From an uncultured Aquimarina sp. (GTDB taxonomy: Bacteria > Bacteroidota > Bacteroidia > Flavobacteriales > Flavobacteriaceae), in the NCBI GenBank assembly GCA_938011245.1, contig CALLUJ010000097.1, positions 1 to 58,502 on the forward strand: 58,502 bases of DNA, read 5' to 3'. The position numbers were made by a program, and so were the translations under genes. Below are positions 9,116-18,513 of this stretch, in pieces; position 1 is the stretch's first letter; every line of letters starts with the position of its first letter. A model generated the notes under the pieces. That model made no database searches and was not told the DNA's origin. It saw only the letters and a program-made list of their open reading frames with translations.

Positions 9116-11689
9116 ATGCTTTTTTTAATGAAAACTTATTTTAGTGCTTTTAAATTATATTTAATTACTCTGTTAGCAATAGTATCAATAGATAGTATGG
9201 CTCAAACCAAAGGAATCATTAATTTTAATGACGATTGGTTATTTACGCTTTCAGATGCTAAAAACTATTCTTTAACTACTTACAATCCTAAGAATTGGAC
9301 ATCGGTAGACCTTCCACACGATTGGTCTATTGCTATGGATTTTTCTAAAGACTTAGAAGGTTGTACGGCTTTTATGCCAGGAGGAATAGGTTGGTATAGT
9401 AAAAACTTTAAAACACCAATAAACGAAAACGAGAAATGCTACATTATTTTCGATGGAGTGTATAACAATGCAGAATTTTGGATCAATGGGATTAGAATAG
9501 GAAATCACCCTTATGGCTATGCACCTGTTTATTACGATTTAACAGAACTCTTAGCTCCAGAAGGACAAGAAAACAAAATATCAGTACGAGTAGATCACAG
9601 TCGTTATGCAGATTCTCGTTGGTACACAGGCTCTGGGATTTATAGAAATGTTCAATTATTAATTGCAGACAAACTACACATCCCTGTTTGGGGAACCTTT
9701 ATAACCACTCCAGTAGCAACGGCTAAAAAGGCGGAAATCAATTTGGAGATAGAAATAAAGAATGAATATGCAAAGACAGAAAAGGGATTTTTAATTTCTG
9801 AAATTTTAGATGCTAAAGGAAAGCTTGTAAAAACGATCGAATCAAAAATTATACTAAATCCCCAACAACAAAAAACAGTTACTCAACATACCACCATCAT
9901 CAAACCCAATTTATGGGGAATAGAAAACCCGTATCTATATACCGTTAAATCCTATATCCAATATAATACTTTAAAAACGGTACCAAGAATTACAAAATTG
10001 GGAATTAGAGCTATACATTTTGATAAAGACAAAGGGTTTTACTTAAATAACAAACACGTAAAAGTTAAAGGAGTCTGTTTGCATCACGATGCAGGTATGG
10101 TAGGAGCAGCAGTGCCTAAAGACGTTTGGAAACGTAAATTGTTAAAGTTAAAAGAAGGAGGAACCAATGCCATACGTACTGCTCACAATCCAGCTTCCGA
10201 TGAATTTTTAGATTTATGTGATGAATTAGGATTATTAGTGCAAAATGAATTTTACGACGAATGGGATTTACCTAAAGACAAGAGATTTAACATGCACGAT
10301 AAAGAAGTAGATTATATTTCTAGAGGGCATTCAGAACATTTTCAACAATGGGCAGAAACAGATTTAAAAAATACAATGAAATCGAGTAGAAACCACCCAA
10401 GTATTTTTCAGTGGAGTATTGGTAATGAAATAGAATGGACCTATCCAGGAAATAGAGGAGCAACAGGTATTTTTAAAGAAACCAATAGAGACGATAAAAT
10501 AGATTGGACACTGTGGAGAACCAAAACACCACCACATACTCCAGAACAAGTACGTCAATTTTGGAAAGATTTTCCCCAACAAACATTTAATATTGGAAAA
10601 ACAGCAAAAAAATTAGCCACTTGGACTCGTGAGTTAGATATTACCCGATTTGTAACAGCCAATTGTATTTTGCCCACCTCTAGTTTCGAAACAGGTTATA
10701 CAGACGCTTTAGATGTGGTAGGTTATAGTTACAAACCTCATAAATACGATTATTTTAAAAAAACATACCCCAATACCATTATGATGGGAACAGAAAACGT
10801 TCCACGATGGTACGAGTGGAAAGCTGCTGTAGAAAGAGAATACATAGCCGGTGTATTTTTATGGACAGGAATAGACTATTTAGGAGAAAAAAAAGCAAGA
10901 CATTGGCCTAAAAAAGCTGCAGAAGGAGGGTTGTTAGACGTAGCAGGTTTTGCAAGAGGTTCTTTTTACAAATTTAAAGCCTTTTGGAGAGACGACATTC
11001 CTATACTAACCATGTACACACAAACGGAAAAAGAATCTATTTATAAAGTAAATAAACAAGGTAAAGTAGTAGAGAAGAAAAAAGACTATTGGAAATTAGC
11101 ACCAAGAAGATGGCAAAATGTGAATCCTTATTGGAATTATAACGAAGGAACGCCAACCATTGTAGAAATCTACTCGAATTGCGAAGCCGTAGAGTTATTT
11201 CAAGACGGAAAGTCGCTAGGGAAACAATATTTAAAAGACCAAATAGATAGTAACTACAAATGGGCGGTTAATTATACAAAAGGAAAACTAGTAGCAAAAG
11301 GAATTAAAGGAACACAAACCATTAAAAAAACACTTAAAACAATTAATCCAGCAGTTCGTATCCGTTTAAAGGCAGATAAGACCAAAATAAAAGCCAACAA
11401 TACAGATGTCGTTCACGTAACAGCACAGTTGGTAGATAGTAAAGGGAGAGAAGTAAAACATCAAGAAAATAAAATTACCTTCCAAATAGAAGGGGAATAC
11501 AAGTTTTTAGGAACCGACTGCGGAGATACTGCCAAACTTCAAAATTTTAAAAGCAAAACAGTTTCAACCACTTTTGGGCAATGTTTATTAGCCATTCAAG
11601 CCACAAAAAAGACAAGTAAAGTTGTTATAACAGCCAAAGGAATGAATGGCATTAAAAAAGCTCAAGAATTAATTATAGTAGTAGAGTAG
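9116..11689 (+). CDS. Secreted glycoside hydrolase family 2 (beta-galactosidase-like)
   Basis: An 857-residue GH2 enzyme with an N-terminal signal peptide (LITLLAIVSIDSMAQ). Domain order: sugar-binding jelly roll (about 30-190; LPHDW, GGIGWY, DGVYNNAEFWING), Ig-like domain, TIM barrel (about 300-640), then DUF4982-like and Ig-like C-terminal domains. The acid/base Glu is in WSIGNEIEW (about 437) and the nucleophile Glu in MMGTENVPRWYEW (about 560). GH2 members of this layout are beta-galactosidases or related exo-enzymes; in marine Flavobacteriaceae they often serve algal galactans, but specificity is not readable. An in-frame ATG at 9128 is an equally good start. It stands alone, without a SusC/SusD pair. 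Confidence 0.9.
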   Translation: MLFLMKTYFSAFKLYLITLLAIVSIDSMAQTKGIINFNDDWLFTLSDAKNYSLTTYNPKNWTSVDLPHDWSIAMDFSKDLEGCTAFMPGGIGWYSKNFKTPINENEKCYIIFDGVYNNAEFWINGIRIGNHPYGYAPVYYDLTELLAPEGQENKISVRVDHSRYADSRWYTGSGIYRNVQLLIADKLHIPVWGTFITTPVATAKKAEINLEIEIKNEYAKTEKGFLISEILDAKGKLVKTIESKIILNPQQQKTVTQHTTIIKPNLWGIENPYLYTVKSYIQYNTLKTVPRITKLGIRAIHFDKDKGFYLNNKHVKVKGVCLHHDAGMVGAAVPKDVWKRKLLKLKEGGTNAIRTAHNPASDEFLDLCDELGLLVQNEFYDEWDLPKDKRFNMHDKEVDYISRGHSEHFQQWAETDLKNTMKSSRNHPSIFQWSIGNEIEWTYPGNRGATGIFKETNRDDKIDWTLWRTKTPPHTPEQVRQFWKDFPQQTFNIGKTAKKLATWTRELDITRFVTANCILPTSSFETGYTDALDVVGYSYKPHKYDYFKKTYPNTIMMGTENVPRWYEWKAAVEREYIAGVFLWTGIDYLGEKKARHWPKKAAEGGLLDVAGFARGSFYKFKAFWRDDIPILTMYTQTEKESIYKVNKQGKVVEKKKDYWKLAPRRWQNVNPYWNYNEGTPTIVEIYSNCEAVELFQDGKSLGKQYLKDQIDSNYKWAVNYTKGKLVAKGIKGTQTIKKTLKTINPAVRIRLKADKTKIKANNTDVVHVTAQLVDSKGREVKHQENKITFQIEGEYKFLGTDCGDTAKLQNFKSKTVSTTFGQCLLAIQATKKTSKVVITAKGMNGIKKAQELIIVVE

Positions 11690-11760
11690 TTTATCTAAAA
11701 CTATTTCCCAGTTTTTAATAGGTACCATCTATTTTTTGGTAATTTTTCTTAAAATATACT

Positions 11761-11806
11761 TATAAAAAATCCAAGATTTAATTTATTAAATCTTGGATTT
11801 TTTATA
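11761..11806. terminator. Bidirectional terminator between GH2 gene and trxB
   Basis: A perfect 22-bp stem (arms 11761-11782 and 11785-11806, core AATCCAAGATTT / AAATCTTGGATT) with a 2-base centre, flanked by A- and T-runs on either side. It lies between two convergent genes and can end transcription from both. Its core is nearly the same as the hairpin inside the 124-bp repeats at 461 and 54973. Confidence 0.88.
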
Positions 11807-11897
11807 AGTGTATTACACAAATTAACCTAGTTTCTAAATATTATAATTAAAATATTATTTAGGTTAAAAATGTAAATGTATTGAATACCAATAACTA

Positions 11898-12878
11898 TTA
11901 ATACTGTGCTGTTTGCACATCTTCAACACTGCCAATTTCTGCTAAATAACGTTCGGCATCCATGGCAGCCATACATCCTGTGCCCGCAGCAGTAATAGCT
12001 TGTCTGTAATCCTTGTCTTGTACATCACCAGCAGCAAAAACACCAGGCAAGTTTGTAAAAGTAGTTCCTTTTTTAGTAATTAGATATCCTGTATCGTCCA
12101 TATCTAACTGACCTTTAAAAATATCGGTATTGGGTTTATGTCCAATAGCTACAAATAGTCCAGTAATTTCAATTTCTGAAGTCTCTCCTGTTTGGTTATT
12201 CTTCATGCGTAAGCCCTCTACAACTTGCTCTCCTAACACTTCATCTACCTCAGTATTATATAATACAGTTATGTTTTTAGTATTGTTTACTCTATGTTGC
12301 ATTGCTTTAGAAGCCCGCATAAAATCTTTACGAACTAACATGGTAACATTTTTACAAATATTAGCTAAATAAGTAGCTTCTTCTGCAGCAGTATCACCAG
12401 CTCCAACAATAGCTACATCTTGATTTTTAAAAAAGAATCCATCACAAACAGCACAGGCAGATACACCACCACCACGTAGGCGTTGTTCGCTTTCAAGGCC
12501 TAGGTATTTAGCAGTTGCACCAGTAGAAATAATTATAGTTTCGGCTTCAATAGTTTTAGTACCATTGTCTACTATAGCTTTATGGGTTCCTCCTGTTTTT
12601 TTAGAGAACTCTACAGAAGTAATTAATCCAATTCTAACTTCTGTGCCAAAGCGTTCTGCTTGTTTTTGTAACTGAATCATCATAGTTGGACCGTCTATCC
12701 CCTCTGGGTAACCAGGGAAATTATCTACTTCTGTAGTAGTTGTTAACTGTCCGCCTGGTTCCATACCAGTATATAACAATGGTTTTAAATCTGCTCTAGA
12801 AGCATAAATTGCAGCAGTATAACCTGCTGGTCCAGATCCAATAATCAGACATTTAACTCTTTCTATAGTGTCTTCCAT
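11898..12878 (-). CDS. trxB: Thioredoxin-disulfide reductase
   Basis: A 326-residue low-molecular-weight thioredoxin reductase, reducing thioredoxin with NADPH through FAD and a redox disulfide. Visible are the FAD-binding GSGPAGYTAAIYASR near residue 14, the redox motif CAVCDG near 140, the NADPH-binding GAGDTAAEEA, and the C-terminal FAD motif FAAGDVQDKDYRQAITAAGTG. Length and order match the family. It is transcribed divergently from the metal operon (288 bp between starts). It may supply electrons to the thioredoxin-like proteins in this window, but that is only inference. Confidence 0.95.
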   Translation of the reverse strand: MEDTIERVKCLIIGSGPAGYTAAIYASRADLKPLLYTGMEPGGQLTTTTEVDNFPGYPEGIDGPTMMIQLQKQAERFGTEVRIGLITSVEFSKKTGGTHKAIVDNGTKTIEAETIIISTGATAKYLGLESEQRLRGGGVSACAVCDGFFFKNQDVAIVGAGDTAAEEATYLANICKNVTMLVRKDFMRASKAMQHRVNNTKNITVLYNTEVDEVLGEQVVEGLRMKNNQTGETSEIEITGLFVAIGHKPNTDIFKGQLDMDDTGYLITKKGTTFTNLPGVFAAGDVQDKDYRQAITAAGTGCMAAMDAERYLAEIGSVEDVQTAQY

Positions 12879-13125
12879 TTAATAACTTTTTTAGACTATA
12901 AAAGTAGTAAGTTTCTTAAAAACCTTACATCAAAAATTATCATTATTATTCAAAATCTAATTAACAAAAGTTGATAACTTGTAAGGGGTAAAGAATTAAT
13001 AATGATTAAAATAAACAGAATATAAAGACTGTTTTGTTTTTAATCAGATTTAGGTTTTAACAATACTTACACAATAGCTGCATTAATAATTTACTTTTGA
13101 AGTTTATAAAAATATTATTTTAACC

Positions 13126-13133
13126 TATATTTG
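13126..13133 (+). promoter_or_regulatory. Flavobacterial -7 element (TATATTTG)
   Basis: TATATTTG matches the Bacteroidota -7 consensus TAnnTTTG exactly. A TTG at 13097-13099 could be the -33 element, although the spacing (26 bases) is longer than usual. It lies 33 bases ahead of the repressor start codon and directly before the palindrome. Confidence 0.55.
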
Positions 13134-13138
13134 TAATA

Positions 13139-13158
13139 TTTTTAAGTTAACTTAAAAA
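13139..13158. promoter_or_regulatory. Perfect 20-bp palindrome, likely DtxR/MntR operator
   Basis: TTTTTAAGTTAACTTAAAAA is a perfect palindrome placed between the -7 element and the start codon (13167) of a DtxR/MntR-type repressor gene. The arrangement (A/T-rich arms, central GTTAAC) resembles known DtxR-family operators such as TTAGGTTA..TAACCTAA. Binding by this repressor would block the operon's transcription start. The palindrome is observed; the regulator match is inferred. Confidence 0.7.
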
Positions 13159-13166
13159 AGTAATTA

Positions 13167-13832
13167 ATGTCGGTTGCAATAGAGAATTTTGTAAAGGCTA
13201 TATATCAATATAGTAAGCATAATGAATACGATACAAAAACGAGTACTATTGCTAAAAAGCTAGGAGTATCTAGTGCTGCAGCAACGGATATGGCAAAAAA
13301 GTTAGCGTTAAAAGGTTTAATAGATTACGAAAAATACAAAGAACTAAAATTAACCGAAGAAGGATGTCTTATGGCATTGCGAGTTGTACGTAAGCACCGT
13401 ATTTGGGAGTCGTTTTTGTTTAAGCTACTGGATTTGTCCTTACATGAAATTCATAGAGAAGCAGAGTTGTTAGAGCATCAAACTTCAGATTTCTTAGCTG
13501 AAAAAATACATAAGTACTTAGGTTATCCAGATTTTGACCCTCATGGAGATCCTATACCTAGTATAGATGGTAAATTTCCAGAGATTAAACCCTCTATTTC
13601 ACTTTCAAAAGCAACACCGCAAACTGACTATAGAATATCACGTTTGCAAAGTGATGATAAAGAGTTTTTTGATTTTTGTGCTGAACATAAGCTAATTAAT
13701 GGTGAATTAATTAGAGTAGAAAAACAGTTTGAAAAAACTCAAATGACCGAAGTAAGAGTTAATAACAATACATTATTGCTTAATTATAATTTCACTTCTT
13801 TAATACAATTAATAAATACCGATGTTTTATAA
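13167..13832 (+). CDS. DtxR/MntR-family metal-dependent repressor
   Basis: A 221-residue metal-sensing transcription factor. An N-terminal winged helix (about 1-65; KLGVSSAAATDMAKKL as recognition segment) is followed by the metal-binding dimerisation domain, with HRIWESFL, EAELLEH and FDPHGDPIP typical of the family, and a C-terminal FeoA/SH3-like domain from about 150. It is the first gene of the metal-uptake operon and overlaps the TonB receptor gene by 11 bases, so it probably represses its own operon when Mn (or Fe) is plentiful through the palindrome upstream. Which metal it senses is not decided by the sequence. Confidence 0.9.
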   Translation: MSVAIENFVKAIYQYSKHNEYDTKTSTIAKKLGVSSAAATDMAKKLALKGLIDYEKYKELKLTEEGCLMALRVVRKHRIWESFLFKLLDLSLHEIHREAELLEHQTSDFLAEKIHKYLGYPDFDPHGDPIPSIDGKFPEIKPSISLSKATPQTDYRISRLQSDDKEFFDFCAEHKLINGELIRVEKQFEKTQMTEVRVNNNTLLLNYNFTSLIQLINTDVL

Positions 13833-16089
13833 AATTAGCCTAATTATTCTATTTTTAAGTCAAGTTTTATTTTCACAGACTTCAGAAATTTCAGGAACTA
13901 TTACATTAGATGGAGAACCTATATTAGGAGCTACTGTGGTTTTAATAAATTCTCAAAGAGGAACCACTTCCGATAATAAGGGACATTTTACAATGTTATC
14001 GCTTCCTTTAGGGTTACAACAATTTCAATTTTCGTATGTAGGAGCATCTACAATTACTAAAAGTATTGAGGTGAAAAAGCTTAATGACGAACTACAGATA
14101 GCTTTAGTATCCGATAGTACTTTAAGCGAAGTAGTTATTTCTGTACCAGGATCTAAGTTGCAAAAAGATTTAGTAGTAAATGTAGAGAAGAAAAGTATTT
14201 CAGAAATATATCAAGCAAGCTCAACTACATTAGCAGAGAGTATTTCTACAATTAACGGAGTCTCTCAAAACAGTACAGGAAATAGTATTGGTAAACCTGT
14301 AATTAGAGGTTTAACAAGTAATAGAGTGGTAACTTATGCACAAGGTATTCGTATAGAAAACCAACAATGGGGGGCAGAGCATGGGTTAGGAGTAAGTAGT
14401 AACGGTATTAAAAGTGTTGAAGTAATTAAAGGACCAGCTTCGTTATTATATGGTTCCGACGCTATTGGAGGAGTTTTATATTTTGTAGACGAAAATTTTA
14501 CAAATAAACCAGTAGAAGGTGTTATCGAATCGGGTTATTTTACAAATACGCATTCTACCCAAAATAGGGCAGGTGTAAAACTAGGATTTGGAGATTTTAA
14601 AATAAATGCTTTTGCAGGATATACTTTAGCAGGGGATTATAAATTATCGGAGAACACTAGTTTTAATGCCGATAGAGTTTTTAATACACGATTTTCAGAA
14701 CGAAGTGCAAAGTTATCGTTAGGATTCGTAAAAGAAACCTATCAAACTAAATTTACTTATAGTTATTTAAATAACTATTTTGGAATTCCTGTTCCAGTAG
14801 ATGGAAATCCCATTTTTACAAACAGGGTTGGTGTAGATTTAATTTCCCCACTAGATAATCAAGCAAGTAATTTTGTGCTGCCTTTTCAAGATGTATCTCA
14901 GCACAATTTTGCCTTAGAAAATAATTTTAAGCTAAAACAATCAAAAGTATTTTTTACTCTAGGTTATGCCATAAATGATAGACAAGAGTTTAATGAAACT
15001 GTTAATAATCCTGATTTGCATTTATATCTTCAAGTATTAAGTTATAATATAAAGGTGTCCAATGTAGTAAAAACTTCAAAAATTGATGTAACGCTTGGAG
15101 CGCAGGGATTGTATCAAGACAATGAAAATAGAGGAACTGTATTCTTAATACCCGATGGTAAAAGCATAGAAAATGGATTATTTGGATTATTTAATTATAA
15201 GGCTACCGATAATCTAAGATTTCAGTCGGGATTACGTTACGATAATAAGCGTGTAGAAGCAGAAAGCGTAGAAATAGATGGAGAAACTAATTTTGCCGAT
15301 TTTGATGAAACATATAGTACATTAAACTATTCGGTAGGAATTAAATATGATTGGAAACATTTTTCATTTCGATTTAATATTGCTTCGGGGTATAGAGCTC
15401 CTAATACATCAGAATTATTATCTAATGGAGAACATGGAGGAGTGGGAAGAATAGAAATTGGAGATCAATCTTTAGAAAGTGAATCCGCTACTCAATTCGA
15501 TTTTGCTATAAATTATAAGTATAACGGTTTAGACATTACATTTAATCCATTTTATAACAGAATAAAAGATTATATTTTTATAACACCTACAGGAGAAAGA
15601 GGAGTTGGAAACTTGCCAATTTTTGCTTACTTGCAAGAAGATGCTACCTTGTTTGGAGGAGAATTCAATCTTAACTACATTCCTGCTTTGTTACCTAAAC
15701 TTGCAATACAAACAGGAGCGGCAATTACTTATGGAAATGATAACAATAATGACCCCTTACCATTTATACCTCCTGTAAATTTTAACACAAAGTTATCGTA
15801 TGACCTAGGCTTAGGGAAACAACTAAAATTGAATAGCGTGTATTTGCAACAACAAAATTTCTTAGAACAGAATAGAATAACGGAAGAAGAATTAGCTAAT
15901 GCAGACTATCACCTTGTTAATTTAGGTTTTAATGCGTCTTATAAAAGATTTAATTTTAATGTAGTGATTAAAAATTTATTTGACAGAAATTATACAAATC
16001 ATTTATCTCGATTAAAAACAAGTTTTGATAATTTAATAGTACCTAATCCAGGAAGAGATATTGTATTTAATTTGAAATATAGTTTTTAA
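13822..16089 (+). CDS. TonB-dependent receptor, metal uptake type
   Basis: A 755-residue outer-membrane receptor: signal peptide (MFYKISLIILFLSQVLFSQ), CarboxypepD_reg-like domain (about 22-100, GEPILGATVVL, GTTSDNKGHF), plug domain (about 115-220; VIRGLTSNRVVTY, IKSVEVIKGPASLLYGSDAIGG) and a beta-barrel ending in a terminal Phe (NLKYSF). The family carries large or scarce ligands across the outer membrane using TonB energy. Its place between a DtxR-type repressor and a metal-binding ABC lipoprotein suggests a metal or metallophore ligand (Mn or Zn). A His/Asn/Glu-rich loop (QQWGAEHG) sits in the plug. Confidence 0.9.
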   Translation: MFYKISLIILFLSQVLFSQTSEISGTITLDGEPILGATVVLINSQRGTTSDNKGHFTMLSLPLGLQQFQFSYVGASTITKSIEVKKLNDELQIALVSDSTLSEVVISVPGSKLQKDLVVNVEKKSISEIYQASSTTLAESISTINGVSQNSTGNSIGKPVIRGLTSNRVVTYAQGIRIENQQWGAEHGLGVSSNGIKSVEVIKGPASLLYGSDAIGGVLYFVDENFTNKPVEGVIESGYFTNTHSTQNRAGVKLGFGDFKINAFAGYTLAGDYKLSENTSFNADRVFNTRFSERSAKLSLGFVKETYQTKFTYSYLNNYFGIPVPVDGNPIFTNRVGVDLISPLDNQASNFVLPFQDVSQHNFALENNFKLKQSKVFFTLGYAINDRQEFNETVNNPDLHLYLQVLSYNIKVSNVVKTSKIDVTLGAQGLYQDNENRGTVFLIPDGKSIENGLFGLFNYKATDNLRFQSGLRYDNKRVEAESVEIDGETNFADFDETYSTLNYSVGIKYDWKHFSFRFNIASGYRAPNTSELLSNGEHGGVGRIEIGDQSLESESATQFDFAINYKYNGLDITFNPFYNRIKDYIFITPTGERGVGNLPIFAYLQEDATLFGGEFNLNYIPALLPKLAIQTGAAITYGNDNNNDPLPFIPPVNFNTKLSYDLGLGKQLKLNSVYLQQQNFLEQNRITEEELANADYHLVNLGFNASYKRFNFNVVIKNLFDRNYTNHLSRLKTSFDNLIVPNPGRDIVFNLKYSF

Positions 16090-16125
16090 TTAAAAGTAGT
16101 AACTTTCGATAGTACTCTCAGAAAG

Positions 16126-16605
16126 ATGAAATTAATACTAAAGATAACTTGTTTATTGGCACTTACCATATATAGCCAAACGGTATTAGCACAATTGAAA
16201 ACCTATTCTTTTGAAGAAGTAGATACTGTATTAGTAAAAAAGCCAATTGTTGTTTTTTTACATACTAATTGGTGTAAGCATTGTAAAGCAATGCAAAAAG
16301 AAACTTTTACCAATACTTTAGTAATTAAAGAGTTAAATGATAATTATTACTATATTCCTTTTAATGCAGAATCAAAAGAACCTATTACATTTAAAGGTAA
16401 AACATATAATTATAAAGCTACAAATGCAAAACGAGGCATACACGCCTTGGCAGAAGATATTGGTATTTATTTAAAAAGGGTAAAATACCCAAGCCTTATT
16501 GTATTAAATAAGAATAAGGAAATAGTACATTCGTATAGATCAAAATTAAGACCTAAAGGGTTATTGCGACTATTAAACGACATTAGAGTAAATGAAGAAT
16601 TATAA
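16126..16605 (+). CDS. Exported thioredoxin-fold protein
   Basis: A 159-residue protein with a signal peptide (LLALTIYSQTVLAQ) and one thioredoxin-like domain. The active site is NWCKHCKAMQKETF, a CKHC rather than the classical CGPC, as in DUF255/thioredoxin_7-type periplasmic proteins. It overlaps the metal-binding lipoprotein gene by 14 bases and so is part of the uptake operon. A role in keeping Cys ligands of the receptor or binding protein reduced, or in handling the metal itself (extra His and Cys in the motif), is possible but unproven. Confidence 0.85.
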   Translation: MKLILKITCLLALTIYSQTVLAQLKTYSFEEVDTVLVKKPIVVFLHTNWCKHCKAMQKETFTNTLVIKELNDNYYYIPFNAESKEPITFKGKTYNYKATNAKRGIHALAEDIGIYLKRVKYPSLIVLNKNKEIVHSYRSKLRPKGLLRLLNDIRVNEEL

Positions 16606-17512
16606 ATTTATAGTATTAGCAACTGTTTTTAGTTTATTATGGAGTTGCAAACAAAAAAAAGACTCTCCTAGTGGGAAATTAAAAGTAGTTACTACTACTA
16701 CGATGGTTACGGATATGGTTTCTGCTATAGGAGGAAATCATATAATAGTAAAAGGCTTAATGGGAAGCGGTGTAGATCCCCATTTGTATAAAGCAAGCGA
16801 AGGCGATGTTGCTAAATTGTATAGTGCCGACGTTATTTTTTATAGTGGTTTACATTTAGAGGGTAAATTAGAAGATATTTTCGAAAAAATGAAACATCGC
16901 AATAAAGAAGCCATTGCTGTATCTAACGCCTTATCAAAAGATAAGTTAATTGCTTCCAAGAATTTTGCTTCTAATTACGATCCGCATATTTGGTTTCAAA
17001 TAGATTATTGGATAGCCTGTACTAATTACGCTGCTAAAGAATTAGCTAGAATAGACCCTAAAAATGCTACAAATTATAGTCAAAATGCTAAAAAATATAT
17101 AGAACGTTTAGAAACTTTAAAAATAGAAAATACTAATTTAGTTACTAACATACCTATAGAAAAACGTATTTTAATTACCGCACACGATGCGTTTAATTAT
17201 TTCGGGAAAGCTTATAATTTTGAAGTAGTAGGTTTACAAGGTTTATCTACAGCTACAGAAGCAGGAGTAAAGGATGTACAAAACTTGGCACGTCTTATTA
17301 TTGAAAAAAATGTAAAGGCAATCTTTGTAGAAAGCTCTGTTCCTAAACGAACAATAGAAGCATTACAAGCTTCAGTAAAAGCTAAGGGTCATGAGGTTAA
17401 TATTGGTGGAGAATTGTTTTCCGATGCTTTAGGAAGCAAAGGGACACCAGAAGCCACATATGTAGGAATGTATATTCATAACATGACCACTATTGTTAAT
17501 GCTTTAAAGTAA
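16592..17512 (+). CDS. Metal ABC transporter substrate-binding lipoprotein (TroA/ZnuA family)
   Basis: A 306-residue cluster A-I binding protein (TroA/PsaA/ZnuA). The N-terminus has a lipobox ending in WSC, so it is a lipoprotein facing the periplasm. Likely metal ligands are His in GVDPHLY, His in YDPHIWF, His in ITAHDAF and Asp in [10 protein letters not shown]; His at the third place is the TroA/ZnuA pattern, where PsaA-type Mn binders have Glu. There is no His-rich loop as in ZnuA. It overlaps the thioredoxin gene by 14 bases and touches the ATPase gene by one base (TAATG). Mn or Zn is likely; Fe cannot be excluded. Confidence 0.92.
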   Translation: MKNYKFIVLATVFSLLWSCKQKKDSPSGKLKVVTTTTMVTDMVSAIGGNHIIVKGLMGSGVDPHLYKASEGDVAKLYSADVIFYSGLHLEGKLEDIFEKMKHRNKEAIAVSNALSKDKLIASKNFASNYDPHIWFQIDYWIACTNYAAKELARIDPKNATNYSQNAKKYIERLETLKIENTNLVTNIPIEKRILITAHDAFNYFGKAYNFEVVGLQGLSTATEAGVKDVQNLARLIIEKNVKAIFVESSVPKRTIEALQASVKAKGHEVNIGGELFSDALGSKGTPEATYVGMYIHNMTTIVNALK

Positions 17513-18252
17513 TGGAAGAAGAAAAATACGCTGTAAAAATAGATGACCTTACGGTAGCTTATAATTATAAGCCAGTGCTTTGGGACATTGATTTAGCAAT
17601 ACCCGAAGGTGTATTAATGGCTATTGTTGGTCCTAATGGAGCAGGGAAATCTACCCTCATAAAGTCTATTTTAGGCATTATAAAACCTATTGCTGGTAAA
17701 GTAAGCGTTTTTGGAAAACCCTATGAAAAGCAACGCTCCTTAGTAGCCTATGTACCCCAAAAAGGATCTGTAGATTGGGATTTCCCTACCACAGCATTAG
17801 ATGTTGTGCTTATGGGAACATATGGAAGTTTAGGATGGATAAAACGCCCAAGGCAAAAACAAAAAAAACAAGCTTTAGAAGCTTTAGAAAAAGTAGGAAT
17901 GTTACCTTTTAAAAGTAGGCAAATTAGTCAGTTATCGGGAGGACAGCAGCAGCGTGTTTTTTTAGCTAGAGCTTTAGTACAAAATGCAGCTATTTACTTT
18001 ATGGACGAACCTTTTCAAGGAGTAGATGCTACTACTGAAGTTGCTATAATTAATCTGTTAAAAGAACTCCGCAAGCAAGGGAAAACGGTAATTGTAGTAC
18101 ATCACGATTTGCAAACGGTACCCGAATATTTTGATTGGGTTACTTTTTTGAATGTAAAGAAAATAGCAACAGGTCCAGTTAAGGATATTTTTAACGACGA
18201 TAATTTAACAAAAACTTATGGAATTAATTACAAAGTAAGTATTCAGAAGTAA
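17512..18252 (+). CDS. Metal ABC transporter ATP-binding protein
   Basis: A 246-residue nucleotide-binding protein of the MntB/ZnuC type, driving metal import together with a separate ABC-3 permease. Walker [11 protein letters not shown]-loop [12 protein letters not shown], signature [15 protein letters not shown], Walker B IYFMDEP and the H-loop VVHHDL are all intact; VDWDFP after the Q-loop is typical of the Mn/Zn branch. It is the last gene of the operon. Normally a permease gene of about 270 codons follows directly, but none does: the next 261 bases have no such frame and the next gene lies on the opposite strand. Confidence 0.93.
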   Translation: MEEEKYAVKIDDLTVAYNYKPVLWDIDLAIPEGVLMAIVGPNGAGKSTLIKSILGIIKPIAGKVSVFGKPYEKQRSLVAYVPQKGSVDWDFPTTALDVVLMGTYGSLGWIKRPRQKQKKQALEALEKVGMLPFKSRQISQLSGGQQQRVFLARALVQNAAIYFMDEPFQGVDATTEVAIINLLKELRKQGKTVIVVHHDLQTVPEYFDWVTFLNVKKIATGPVKDIFNDDNLTKTYGINYKVSIQK

Positions 18253-18513
18253 ATATTTCTTGTGGGTTAACTTTTAAAAAGATACTATGTAGAACCTTTA
18301 TTGATCCTAAAAATAGTTAAAACTATATACTTTAGTGCATTTCGCTTTTAGCTTCTAAAAAAGTATCTTCGTATTATGTCTTATCAACGAAGTAATGGTT
18401 AACGAATATTAAGAGTATCATCGAAAGCCTAATGATGATGGGACAAGTTTTATCATTAGAAAGACTTTCAGTCGCAAAGGAAAATATGGACTTCAAGTCC
18501 ATAGTGGTTCATT
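18253..18513. other. Gap after metal ABC operon, with ORF-like debris
   Basis: No permease frame is present. A 45-codon frame without a start (18413-18550, plus) reads EYHRKPNDDGTSFIIRK and then FSRKGKYGLQVHSG; its composition looks coding but I do not recognise it. An odd palindrome TATGGACTT-C-AAGTCCATA lies at 18485-18503. The stretch may mark a deletion or rearrangement point. Confidence 0.45.

Noticed and set aside
9116-11689. Part of a polysaccharide utilisation locus with SusC/SusD
   Set aside because: No SusC/SusD pair or hybrid regulator is found on either side; the gene stands between terminators.
13167-13832. Phage-type or antitoxin repressor
   Set aside because: Length, HRIWESFL and DPHGDP blocks and the operon partners fit DtxR/MntR.
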